From: Streptomyces sp. NBC_01571
GTDB lineage: Bacteria; Actinomycetota; Actinomycetes; Streptomycetales; Streptomycetaceae
Length of the DNA: 64,000 nt
Direction of reading: 5' to 3'
NCBI RefSeq assembly: GCF_026339875.1
Contig: NZ_JAPEPZ010000001.1
Location: 8,184,001-8,248,000, forward strand
Shown: positions 16,898 to 23,725 of the stretch, piece after piece
Layout of the letters: the number at the start of each line of letters is the position of its first letter
How positions within the stretch are numbered: position 1 is the stretch's first letter
Made by a program: the position numbers and the translations under genes
The notes under the pieces: generated by a model
Database searches by the model: none
Seen by the model: only the letters and a program-made list of their open reading frames with translations
Told to the model about the DNA's origin: nothing

Positions 16898-17062
16898 TGC
16901 CGCGGCAGGCAACGTTCGCCCCGTCGCGACGCCCGGCACGCACTCTCGCCGCACCGGCCGAAAGCCCAAGTACGTCCAGTACGAGGACTTCCGGCCGGCA
17001 CGCCGAGAGCACGCACCGGACGCCGCTCCTCGAAGGGCGAACGTTGCCTGCCGCGGCACTAG
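16894..17062. mobile_element. MITE-like element with perfect 28-bp terminal inverted repeats
   Basis: The arms at 16894-16921 and 17035-17062 are exact inverted repeats. They begin and end with CTAG (CTAGTGCCGCGGCAGGCAAC...), which could be part of the arm or a 4-bp target duplication. The 113-bp interior is also partly self-complementary (CCGGCCGAAAGCCC against GGACTTCCGGCC), so the whole 169 bp can fold into one long hairpin. It encodes no protein. It supplies the stop codon of the MarR gene and may act as a terminator. Related pieces occur at 4021 and 52830. Confidence 0.75.
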
Positions 17063-17109
17063 CACCTCGACGGCTCCCATGGCGGTAGAGCCGGTGCGGG
17101 CAAAGGAGA

Positions 17110-17124
17110 CTGACCATTGGTCAG
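17110..17124. promoter_or_regulatory. Palindrome CTGACCA-n1-TGGTCAG, TetR-type operator
   Basis: This perfect 15-bp odd palindrome lies in the 210-bp gap between the hairpin element and the pterin dehydratase gene. Sites of this shape are common for TetR-family repressors in actinomycetes. No TetR gene is present in the window, so the regulator and target are unknown. The rest of the gap 17125-17272 shows only the ribosome site of the next gene. Confidence 0.45.
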
Positions 17125-17272
17125 TGGCCGCCCGGGCTGTCGTCGGCGCCCTGGGTCGGGTAGGGGCGACGGGGGCGCGGAACCCGGGTGACGAGAGCGG
17201 ACACAAGGACTGTGGCACGCTGAGAATCGGCCCCGCCCAAGGACACCCCCGCCGTACCGAAGGAGCAACGTC

Positions 17273-17578
17273 ATGCCCGTCGAACCCCTGTCGCAGAAGG
17301 AGATCGAGACGCGCCTGGCGGACCTGCCCGGCTGGTCGCTCGACGGCGACCACCTCACCCGCTCCTACCGCCTCGCCTCCCACTCCGCCGCGACCGCGAT
17401 GGTCGTGCACATCGCCCAGGTGCAGGATGAGCTCGACCACCACTCCGACCTCACACTCGGCTACAACACGATCACCCTCACCGTGAACACGCACAGCGTC
17501 GGCGGCGCCGTCACCGACCTCGACCTCGCACTCGCCCGCAGGGTGGAGAACCTCGCCCCGGGACACGGCGCGGCCTGA
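17273..17578 (+). CDS. 4a-hydroxytetrahydrobiopterin dehydratase (pterin carbinolamine dehydratase)
   Basis: This 101-residue enzyme dehydrates 4a-hydroxytetrahydropterin, recycling the cofactor of aromatic amino acid hydroxylases. It has full family length. The active-site stretch VQDELDHHSDLTLGYNTIT gives the paired His residues, followed by VNTHSVGGAVTDLDLALA. The ATG at 17273 follows gaaggagc. No pterin-dependent hydroxylase gene is nearby. The next gene, a methyltransferase, starts 6 bp downstream, so the two are probably co-transcribed. Confidence 0.92.
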   Translation: MPVEPLSQKEIETRLADLPGWSLDGDHLTRSYRLASHSAATAMVVHIAQVQDELDHHSDLTLGYNTITLTVNTHSVGGAVTDLDLALARRVENLAPGHGAA

Positions 17579-17583
17579 CCCGC

Positions 17584-18333
17584 ATGCTGGACTACGAGAA
17601 GGAAGCCGCCGCCTACGACGCCAGCCGCGGCGGTGAACCCCGCGCCGAGGCGGCCGCGACGGCGGTGCTCGGCCTCGTCCCCGAGGACGCGCGCAACCTG
17701 CTCGACACGGCCTGCGGCACCGGAACGGTCACCCGCCGACTCGCCGTCGCACGCCCCCGGCTGCGGGTGACAGGCGTGGACGCGGCGCACAGCATGACCC
17801 GGATGGCCGCGGCACGGCTCCCCGGCCGCGTGATACGCACCGACAGCCGCCGACTGCCTTTCGCCGACGGCTCGTTCGACGCCGTCGCCAGCGTATGGCT
17901 GCTGCATCTGGCCGACAGCGGCGCGGACGTCCGGGACATCGTCGCCGAGTGCGCGCGGGTGTTGCGCCCGGGCGGGGTGTACGTCACCACCGTCGACAAG
18001 GCCGCCGCGCACGACGTGGGCAGCGACATCGACGCCGTACTCGCGCCGCGCCCGCGTCGATCCGCCCGGGACGCGGCGGACCAGGTGACGGCGTACGCCG
18101 GCGAGTACGGCCTCGTCCCGGCCGGCCGGAGCCGGTTCCGGGGCCACGGACAGGGCCGCAGCCCGCGCAGCACGGTGGCGGACCTGCGACGCGGCTGGTT
18201 CACCCGGCTGGCGCCCGGCGATCCGCTGACGGAGCACTTCGTCACGCTGCTTGAAGCACTGCCCGGTCAGGAAGTCCCGCGCCCCGAACCCCGGTTCGCG
18301 CTGCGCGCGTTCAGGAAGGCGCCGGCCGGGTGA
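17584..18333 (+). CDS. Class I SAM-dependent methyltransferase
   Basis: This 249-residue methyltransferase has LLDTACGTGTVTRRLA (SAM motif I, about residues 38-53), VTGVDAAHSM (acidic ribose ligand), LPFADGSFDAVASVWLLHL and ARVLRPGGVYVTTVD (motif III). It begins only 6 bp after the pterin dehydratase, starting at ATG 17584. Its 3' end overlaps the convergent gene at 18311 by 23 bp. The substrate is unknown; the layout resembles UbiE/small-molecule methyltransferases. Confidence 0.82.
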   Translation: MLDYEKEAAAYDASRGGEPRAEAAATAVLGLVPEDARNLLDTACGTGTVTRRLAVARPRLRVTGVDAAHSMTRMAAARLPGRVIRTDSRRLPFADGSFDAVASVWLLHLADSGADVRDIVAECARVLRPGGVYVTTVDKAAAHDVGSDIDAVLAPRPRRSARDAADQVTAYAGEYGLVPAGRSRFRGHGQGRSPRSTVADLRRGWFTRLAPGDPLTEHFVTLLEALPGQEVPRPEPRFALRAFRKAPAG

Positions 18334-18781
18334 ACTCCATGACCCAGTTGGTCACCCAGGTTCTCTCCCCGTCCACGGAGAAGGCCTGTTCCCAACGGGC
18401 CGTGGTCGCCGAGATCCCCGACCACACGAACCGCACCCGAACGTCCTTCCCGTCGTACGTGTCGTCGCCGAGGAACACCCCGCGTCCATCGCTCCCGAAC
18501 GCCCCGGTCACCGGCGGGTACAGCTTCCCGCTGCGGCTGGAGGACCAGTTCAGCGACCACGCCCGCGCCACCGGGTCGAACAACCGCAAGGTGAGTCCCT
18601 TCCAGCCCTGACCCGGTACCGCCATCTCGTCGATGTTCGCGGCCGCGTCGAACAGACTCCAGCAGCGGCTCGTGGCCGGGAACTCCTCCCAGCCGCTCTC
18701 GTCGTCGAGGAAGTCCGCCCGGCGCCGGTTGCGGACGTTCCAGTCGCCGTGCAGGAAGTCGAAGTCGTGCGGGCCGCTCAT
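18311..18781 (-). CDS. DUF1579-like hypothetical protein
   Basis: This 156-residue protein opens with HDFDFLHGDWNVRNRRR, typical of DUF1579-type beta-barrel proteins (lipocalin-like). It continues with aromatic-rich strands (WSLFDAAANIDEM, ARAWSLNWSSSRSGKLYPP, VRVRFVWSGI, ARWEQAFSVDGERTWVTNWVMEF). No catalytic motif is evident and no export signal is seen. The ATG overlaps the stop of the upstream gene by four bases, so it is translationally coupled to it. Its biochemical role is unknown. Confidence 0.75.
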   Translation of the reverse strand: MSGPHDFDFLHGDWNVRNRRRADFLDDESGWEEFPATSRCWSLFDAAANIDEMAVPGQGWKGLTLRLFDPVARAWSLNWSSSRSGKLYPPVTGAFGSDGRGVFLGDDTYDGKDVRVRFVWSGISATTARWEQAFSVDGERTWVTNWVMEFTRPAPS

Positions 18782-19422
18782 GAACGGTCTCCCGTGGTGC
18801 CCCCGGGAAGCGAGTCGGCGAGATAGGCGGCGAGGTCGGGGACCGCGGGCGAGAGCAAGTGCCGTACCCAGGCGTCACGTTCGTGCAGGATCGGTGGCAG
18901 TTCCCAGACGCAGCCGATCCAGGGCATCGCGAGCGTCCCGAAGTGGGCGGGGTCCCGGTCCGGGCAGCCCAGGACCGGCTGGCCCGCCGCCGCGCCCCGG
19001 AAGTGCAGGACGTTGTCCCACACCCAGCTGTAGGCGTTGAGGTAGGCGCCGTCGTCCCCGCCCCGGTGCAGGACGACGAACGTCGCAGGCGGGGTGCCGT
19101 CCGGTTCCGGCAGCAGGGCCGGCAGCAGCGCGTACGCCGCCTCCTCGACCTCGGGCGCGATGCCCGCCGGGTCGGCGGTGACGTGATACCGCTTGATCCA
19201 CCGTCCCGCCACCTCGATGGGCGGCGGTACGGTCAGCAGCTTCTCCTTGAAGCCCGTGGGGGCCGCGGCGTCCGCGGGCGCCGCGCGGGACCCGGATGCC
19301 GCCGCGCGGGTCGCGGCCGTCGTGGACGTCGCCGCGGTCGTGGCGATCGGAGGGCGCGCCGGTGACAGGGGATGCGCCGGACTCGTCGAGGTGCTCGGAT
19401 TCGCTGGGGTCGTCGAGGTCAT
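18778..19422 (-). CDS. Hypothetical protein, first gene of a WYL-linked two-gene operon
   Basis: This 214-residue protein has a Thr/Ser/Ala/Pro-rich, probably disordered first 60 residues. A compact domain follows with VAGRWIKRYHVTADPAGIAPEVEEAAY, FVVLHRGGDDGAYLNAYSWVWDNVLH, MPWIGCVWELPPILHERDAWVRHLL and ending near LAAYLADSLPGG. I do not recognise a catalytic motif. ATG 19422 is taken as start; ATG 19452 would begin inside the operator palindrome. It is divergent from the WYL regulator, sharing a 42-bp intergenic region, so regulation by that protein is likely. Confidence 0.65.
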   Translation of the reverse strand: MTSTTPANPSTSTSPAHPLSPARPPIATTAATSTTAATRAAASGSRAAPADAAAPTGFKEKLLTVPPPIEVAGRWIKRYHVTADPAGIAPEVEEAAYALLPALLPEPDGTPPATFVVLHRGGDDGAYLNAYSWVWDNVLHFRGAAAGQPVLGCPDRDPAHFGTLAMPWIGCVWELPPILHERDAWVRHLLSPAVPDLAAYLADSLPGGTTGDRS

Positions 19423-19443
19423 GGCAGGACGGTAGAGCCGCTC

Positions 19444-19464
19444 CACTGACATCCTGTGTCAGTG
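19444..19464. promoter_or_regulatory. Palindromic operator CACTGACA-n5-TGTCAGTG overlapping the WYL gene start
   Basis: A perfect 8-5-8 inverted repeat spans both possible GTG starts of the WYL regulator (19456, 19462) and the alternative ATG (19452) of the divergent gene. With no ribosome site in front of the GTG, the regulator mRNA may be leaderless, its 5' end lying in its own operator. Confidence 0.65.
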
Positions 19465-20406
19465 AAGTCCAGCCGCCTGGTGTCCATTCTTCTGCTGCTG
19501 CAGACACGCGACCGGATGACGGCCGCCCAGCTCGCCGAGGAACTGGAGGTGTCGGTGCGGACCGTGTACCGGGACGTGGAGTCGCTGCACGCGGCCGGCG
19601 TGCCGCTCTACGGAGACGCGGGCCACGCGGGCGGATACCGGCTCCTGGACGGCTACCGCACCCGGCTCACCGGACTCACGGCCGGCGAGGCCGAGGCGCT
19701 GTTCCTCGTGGGCGTGCCCGGCCCCGCCGCCGAACTAGGACTCGGCCGGGTCCTCGCCGCCGCCCGGCTGAAGGTCCGCGCCGCCCTCCCGCGCGAGCTG
19801 CGTGCGCACGCCGACCGGATCAGCGACCGCTTCCACCTCGACGCGCCGGGCTGGTACGCGGACGCCGACGACACCCCGTACCTGCCCGCCGTCGCCGACG
19901 CCGTCTGGAACGGCCGTGTCCTGAGCGTCCTGTACCGGCGATGGCGCGAACCGACCGATGTGCGGCGCCGCCTGGAGCCGTACGGCCTGGTCCTGAAGGC
20001 CGGGCGCTGGTACGTGGTGGCGGGACCGGGGCCGCGAACCTTCCGCGTCGACCAGATCCTCCGACTCGACCCGACGGGGGAGGAGTTCGCGCGACCCGAG
20101 GCCTTCGACCTGGCCGCGTACTGGACCGCGTACCAACGGGACTTCCACGACCGGCTGCACCGGGGTGAGGCGGTGATCAGGGTCGCGCCGGGAACCCGGC
20201 TCACCGGCGTGGCGGGCGACGCCCTGGCGGACAACGGCACCAGGGAGGCGGACGGTTGGACCCGGGCCACCGTCCCGATCGAGTCCGTCGACCGCGCCCA
20301 CGACGAGTTCCTCGCCCTCGGAGCCGGAATCGAGGTGCTGGAGCCCGCCGAACTGCGGAACCGGATCGCGCGGACGGCGACCGCGCTCGCCCGTCTTTAC
20401 GCCTAG
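19462..20406 (+). CDS. YafY/WYL-family transcriptional regulator
   Basis: This 314-residue regulator has an N-terminal DeoR-like HTH (VKSSRLVSILLLLQTRDRMT, LAEELEVSVRTVYRDVESLH). The WYL domain has RVLSVLYRRW and EPYGLVLKAGRWYVVAG, and the WCX extension ends at ARLYA. Family members usually begin MKSSRL, so GTG 19462 is preferred; GTG 19456 adds two residues. It is divergent from the two-gene operon 19422-18311 and likely represses it through the palindrome at 19444. The effector is unknown. Confidence 0.88.
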   Translation: MKSSRLVSILLLLQTRDRMTAAQLAEELEVSVRTVYRDVESLHAAGVPLYGDAGHAGGYRLLDGYRTRLTGLTAGEAEALFLVGVPGPAAELGLGRVLAAARLKVRAALPRELRAHADRISDRFHLDAPGWYADADDTPYLPAVADAVWNGRVLSVLYRRWREPTDVRRRLEPYGLVLKAGRWYVVAGPGPRTFRVDQILRLDPTGEEFARPEAFDLAAYWTAYQRDFHDRLHRGEAVIRVAPGTRLTGVAGDALADNGTREADGWTRATVPIESVDRAHDEFLALGAGIEVLEPAELRNRIARTATALARLYA

Positions 20407-20413
20407 AGCTCGC

Positions 20414-20846
20414 TTGAACCGGGCGCATGTCCTGGTTCCTCCCTGCAACGGAACACCGGCGGCCAGTGGTTCGGGCGGCTTCGGCTTCAACGCCTCCTAC
20501 GGCGGCACCGACGCCCTGCCCACCAGCTTCACCCTCGACGGAGTGACCTGCAACGTCGACGACGGAGGGGGCGGCGGAGGCGGCAGCGACCCGTCCGGCA
20601 GGGTCGACAACCCGTACGCGGGCGCCAAGGTGTACGTGAACCCCGAGTGGTCCGCGAAGGCCGCGGCCGAGACCGGTGGCGGCCGTGTCTCCGGCCGGCC
20701 CACCGGAGTCCGGCTCGACCGGATCGCCGCGTTCCGGCGTGCCGGAACCCGTCGACTGGAACCGCCACGTCGACGAGCTGTCCTTCGGACACTGGATCCC
20801 GGCGCAGTTCCAGCAGCTGCTGACGAACGCGTATCCGCCGCTGTAG
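20414..20846 (+). pseudogene. Remnant of a secreted cellulase (CBM2 + GH6-like), deleted and frameshifted
   Basis: One frame reads the end of a family 2 cellulose-binding module (GGFGFNASYGGTDALPTSF, then LDGVTCN). It continues into a Gly-rich linker and RVDNPYAGAKVYVNPEWSAK, the N-terminus of a GH6 catalytic domain (…RPTGVRLDRIAA). At about 20735 the sequence jumps to another frame (VPEPVDWNRHVDEL … FQQLLTNAYPPL, stop 20844), which resembles a cellulase C-terminus. The signal peptide, most of the CBM and nearly the whole catalytic domain are missing. It lies 8 bp after the WYL regulator stop and cannot give an active enzyme. Confidence 0.75.
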
Positions 20847-20875
20847 GCCCTGTGACCCGGTGATCCGCCGGAGGG

Positions 20876-21646
20876 TCAGGCCTTCTTGGCCAGCCCCCGG
20901 CGGATCGCCGACTCCACCGCCGAGTAGCCGCCGTCCGCCCGCTCCAGCTCGTGGGGCACCGCCGGGTACAGCGGTGGCTGCGCCATGAGACGCGGGCGCG
21001 TGCCGTGGTGCGGCTGCGCCGCGTGCACCAGGAACGGGTGGCAGAGGTACACGTCGCCGGGGCGGCCGGTGGCCAGGGCGAGCGGGCGGTGCGCGGACGC
21101 GCCGGCCACCTTCGGACCGAGTTCGAGGAAGGAGGCACCATCCTCGCCGTACGGCTCCAGGACCGGCGGCACGTCGAGGTGCGAGCCCACCCTGATGCGG
21201 GTCGGGGCGTCGTCCTCGGTCACCTCGCTGAACAGGAAGAGCATCAGCAGCGCCCGGCCCCGTGAGGAGAGGTTGGAGTGGTACAGCGACTGGCCGTCGG
21301 GGAGATAGCTCCCCTCGATGTGCCAGCCCGCGTCGTCCGGCTCGTCCGGGTGCGGGAACCGCAGCGGGAAACTGCCCAGCGCGTAGCGGGGCTGCCAGCG
21401 CCGCTCGCCGACCAGCAGGTCGAAGGCGCGGTGCAGCGCGGGGGAGTTGGCCGCGGCGGCGAACGGGCCCTGCGCCATGCTGCTCACCCAGCGCACGGGG
21501 TCCTCCCAGGTGCCGGGGTCGTCCGGGTCGTATCCCGTCTCCTTCCACAGCAGCCGCGCACCGTCCTCGGCGACGCGGGGCGGGAAGGCGCCCTCGATCC
21601 TGACGAACCCGTCCTCGACGAACCGTTCCACCATCTCGTCGTCCAT
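20876..21646 (-). CDS. Phytanoyl-CoA dioxygenase (PhyH) family protein
   Basis: This 256-residue putative Fe(II)/2-oxoglutarate oxygenase begins ERFVEDGFVRIEGAFP, typical of PhyH proteins. The first metal-binding site appears as GWHIEGSYLP, His-x-Glu rather than the usual His-x-Asp. The distal His and 2-oxoglutarate Arg can be placed in LCHPFLVHAAQPHHGTRPRLM. The ATG at 21646 is chosen from the domain start. It is divergent from the methyltransferase at 21785. The substrate is unknown; relatives hydroxylate natural products or small metabolites. Confidence 0.82.
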   Translation of the reverse strand: MDDEMVERFVEDGFVRIEGAFPPRVAEDGARLLWKETGYDPDDPGTWEDPVRWVSSMAQGPFAAAANSPALHRAFDLLVGERRWQPRYALGSFPLRFPHPDEPDDAGWHIEGSYLPDGQSLYHSNLSSRGRALLMLFLFSEVTEDDAPTRIRVGSHLDVPPVLEPYGEDGASFLELGPKVAGASAHRPLALATGRPGDVYLCHPFLVHAAQPHHGTRPRLMAQPPLYPAVPHELERADGGYSAVESAIRRGLAKKA

Positions 21647-21702
21647 GGGGCCATGGTCGGGGACGGGCCGCCCGGGCCGCACCGGATTTTCCCGGCGCGG
21701 TT

Positions 21703-21717
21703 TTGCTGTTCGAGCAA
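21703..21717. promoter_or_regulatory. Palindrome TTGCT-n5-AGCAA between PhyH and methyltransferase genes
   Basis: This 5-5-5 inverted repeat is centred in the 138-bp divergent promoter region. It is AT-richer than its surroundings (ttttgctgttcgagcaac), as expected for a promoter/operator. No cognate regulator is adjacent. Confidence 0.4.
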
Positions 21718-21784
21718 CACGATTGGCCGTTTCCGGGATCCGTGGAGCACGCTGTGCACCAACCCGGACGAGAGGCCGACCACC

Positions 21785-22702
21785 ATGGCGCACGACCACG
21801 ACCACGAGAACACCCATCGGCACGACCACGCGAGCACTCCCCGGCACGCCCACGACCACTCCTACATGGACTTCGCCGACATGGTTCCCATGCTGGAGCA
21901 GGAGGCGGAGCTGTTCAGCCCGCTCTACGCCGAGGCGGCGGCCTGGCTGCGGGAGCAGCGCCCCGGCTCCGGGCTGATAGTGGACGCGGGCAGTGGCCCC
22001 GGCGTCATCTCCTGCCTTCTCGCGGGCGCCTTCCCCGCGGCGCGGGTCGTCGCCGTGGACGGTGTGGAATCCCTGCTGGAGCGCGCCCGCGCCCGCGCCG
22101 GCCGGCTCGGCGTCGGCGACCGCTTCAGCACGGTGCGGGCCGACCTCGCCGACGGACTGGGGGACGTGGAGTACCCGGCCGACCTGCTGTGGGCCAGCAG
22201 GTCCCTGCACCACGTCGGTGACCAGGGCGCCGCACTGGCCGGGTTCGCGCGCGCCCTCGCGCCCGGCGGCATCCTCGCGCTCCTGGAGGGTGGTCTGCCT
22301 CCTCGCTACCTCCCGCGTGACATCGGCATCGGCCGTCCCGGTCTGCAGTCCAGGATCGACGTGGTCCACGACGAGTTCTTCGACCGGATGCGCGCCGAGC
22401 TGCCCGGAGCGGTGGCGGAGACCGAGGACTGGCCCGCGCTGCTGACGGCGGCCGGTCTGCGTCACACGGCGACCCGCACCTTCCTCGTCGATCTGCCCGC
22501 CCCGCTGTCGGAGGAGGCCCGCGCGTTCGTCGTCACGGCCCTCACCCGCCTGCGCGATTCCCTCACCGACGGGCTCGACCCGGACGACCTCGCCACCCTC
22601 GAGCGGCTCCTCGACCCGGAGGACAAGGCGAGCGTGCACCGGCGCCCGGACGTGTTCCTGCTGACGGCGCACACGGTGTACGTCGCGGAGAAGCCGGAGT
22701 AG
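21785..22702 (+). CDS. SAM-dependent methyltransferase with a histidine-rich N-terminus
   Basis: This 305-residue class I methyltransferase has SAM motif I LIVDAGSGPGVISCLLAG, ribose-binding VVAVDGVESLLERA, WASRSLHHVGDQGAAL and ARALAPGGILALLEGG. The first 27 residues are extraordinary, with ten or more His interspersed with Asp (AHDHDHENTHRHDHAS), a likely metal-binding tail. The ATG at 21785 starts this tail. It is divergent from the PhyH oxygenase, so an oxygenase-methyltransferase pair on one substrate is possible. The 3' side runs into a tandem repeat at 22741. Confidence 0.8.
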   Translation: MAHDHDHENTHRHDHASTPRHAHDHSYMDFADMVPMLEQEAELFSPLYAEAAAWLREQRPGSGLIVDAGSGPGVISCLLAGAFPAARVVAVDGVESLLERARARAGRLGVGDRFSTVRADLADGLGDVEYPADLLWASRSLHHVGDQGAALAGFARALAPGGILALLEGGLPPRYLPRDIGIGRPGLQSRIDVVHDEFFDRMRAELPGAVAETEDWPALLTAAGLRHTATRTFLVDLPAPLSEEARAFVVTALTRLRDSLTDGLDPDDLATLERLLDPEDKASVHRRPDVFLLTAHTVYVAEKPE

Positions 22703-22740
22703 CCCGGGCCGGCGGGCACGCGCCCGGCGGCCCGGTCCAC

Positions 22741-22800
22741 CGACGTCCAGGGCGGTCCGCCGACGTCCAGGGCGGTCCGCCGACGTCCAGGGCGGTCCGC
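22741..22800. repeat. Three perfect 20-bp tandem repeats
   Basis: The unit CGACGTCCAGGGCGGTCCGC occurs three times without mismatch, with partial copies on both sides (22731-22740 and 22801-22804). Each junction forms GGCGGTCCGCC, an 11-bp palindrome. It sits in the 210-bp gap between the methyltransferase and the SDR promoter and could be a terminator array, an operator array or a slippage-prone minisatellite. Confidence 0.8.
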
Positions 22801-22848
22801 CGACTGCCGAGTCCGACCGCCCCGCTCGCCGTGCCGCCGCGGTCGTCC

Positions 22849-22879
22849 TTGACTTCGAGAGCGCTTCAAGTGATGTACT
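22849..22879 (+). promoter_or_regulatory. MerR-type promoter with 19-bp spacer upstream of the SDR gene
   Basis: TTGACT at 22849 and TGTACT at 22874 are separated by 19 bp. Between them is the interrupted dyad ACTTcgAG-n4-CTtcAAGT (22852-22871). An over-long spacer with a central dyad is the signature of MerR-family activation. A MerR gene is not present in the window. Confidence 0.5.
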
Positions 22880-22912
22880 CCCGCGGTCGACCGGATGCAT
22901 ACGGGGGTACTC

Positions 22913-23614
22913 ATGAACGACTCGCCTGTCGCGCTCATCACCGGTGGCGGCAGCGGTATCGGTGCCGCGGTCGCGCGACAACTGCTCGATGCCGGGCACC
23001 GGGTCACGGTCACCGGGCGCGGTGCGGAGCGGCTGCGGGCCTTCGCCGAGGAACTCGGGCGTCCCGAAGGGCTGTTGACGGTCGTGGGGAACGCGGCCGA
23101 GTACGACCAGGTGCGGGCGGCCGTCGAGTTGACGCTCAAGGAGTTCGGCCGCCTGGACACCGTCGTCGCCAACGCCGGTTTCGCCACGCACGATTCCGTG
23201 GCCGGGGGCGACCCGGCCGGCTGGACCGAGATGGTGCTGACCAATGTGCTGGGTCCGGCGCTGCTGATCAGGGCCTCGATCGACGCCCTGAAGGAGACGC
23301 GGGGCCGGATCGTGCTGGTCGGGAGTGTGGCGGGCCACGTCCACACGCCGGGCAACATCTACGGGGCCACCAAGTGGGCCGTGACCGGGCTCGCCGAGAA
23401 CGCCCGCCGGGAGGTGACCGAGTTCGGTGTCGGCGTGACCCTGATCTCGCCGGGCCGGGTGGAGACCCCGTTCTGGGACAGCTACGGGAGCCTTCCGCCC
23501 GGCGACCTCCTGACGGCCGATCAGCTCGCCCAGTCGATCGTCTGGGCGATCGGCCGGCCGGCCGGCGTCGATGTGAACACCGTGGTGGTACGGCCGATCG
23601 GTCAGCCCAACTGA
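22913..23614 (+). CDS. Short-chain dehydrogenase/reductase
   Basis: This 233-residue SDR has ITGGGSGIGAAVARQLL for NAD(P) binding, VANAGFATHDS, and the catalytic set Ser in LVGSVAGHVH with Tyr-x3-Lys in NIYGATKWAVTGL. The ATG at 22913 is preferred over ATG 22895 because gggggt lies 7 bases upstream. The promoter looks MerR-controlled, as is usual for actinomycete oxidoreductases responding to electrophiles. It faces the chitosanase gene convergently, with interlocked inverted repeats between them. The substrate is unknown. Confidence 0.87.
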   Translation: MNDSPVALITGGGSGIGAAVARQLLDAGHRVTVTGRGAERLRAFAEELGRPEGLLTVVGNAAEYDQVRAAVELTLKEFGRLDTVVANAGFATHDSVAGGDPAGWTEMVLTNVLGPALLIRASIDALKETRGRIVLVGSVAGHVHTPGNIYGATKWAVTGLAENARREVTEFGVGVTLISPGRVETPFWDSYGSLPPGDLLTADQLAQSIVWAIGRPAGVDVNTVVVRPIGQPN

Positions 23615-23639
23615 CCTGCCCCGTAGGCATCTTTGGGGT

Positions 23640-23713
23640 GTGGGCCGGTGAACTGTGTGCTTCGGCGGGTGGGCGCCGCACCGGCCCACGACGACCCGCG
23701 CCCACCCGCCGAA
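23640..23713. terminator. Two interlocked inverted repeats between convergent genes
   Basis: Arm pair 1 is 23640-23650 with 23679-23689 (GTGGGCCGGTG/CACCGGCCCAC). Arm pair 2 is 23661-23676 with 23698-23713 (TTCGGCGGGTGGGCGC and its complement). Each pair encloses one arm of the other, so both cannot form as simple hairpins; they are mutually exclusive or a pseudoknot. The likely role is a bidirectional terminator for the SDR and chitosanase genes. Confidence 0.65.
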
Positions 23714-23725
23714 CCCGCGCGCGCC

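Noticed and set aside
22741..22800. CRISPR or replication iterons
   Set aside because: Three contiguous 20-bp units without spacers, no cas genes, no AT-rich region and no rep gene nearby.
20876..23689. A single 937-codon minus-strand gene including the PhyH protein
   Set aside because: Only the last 256 codons carry the PhyH domain. The upstream part is antisense to the methyltransferase and SDR genes and crosses their promoters and the tandem repeat.
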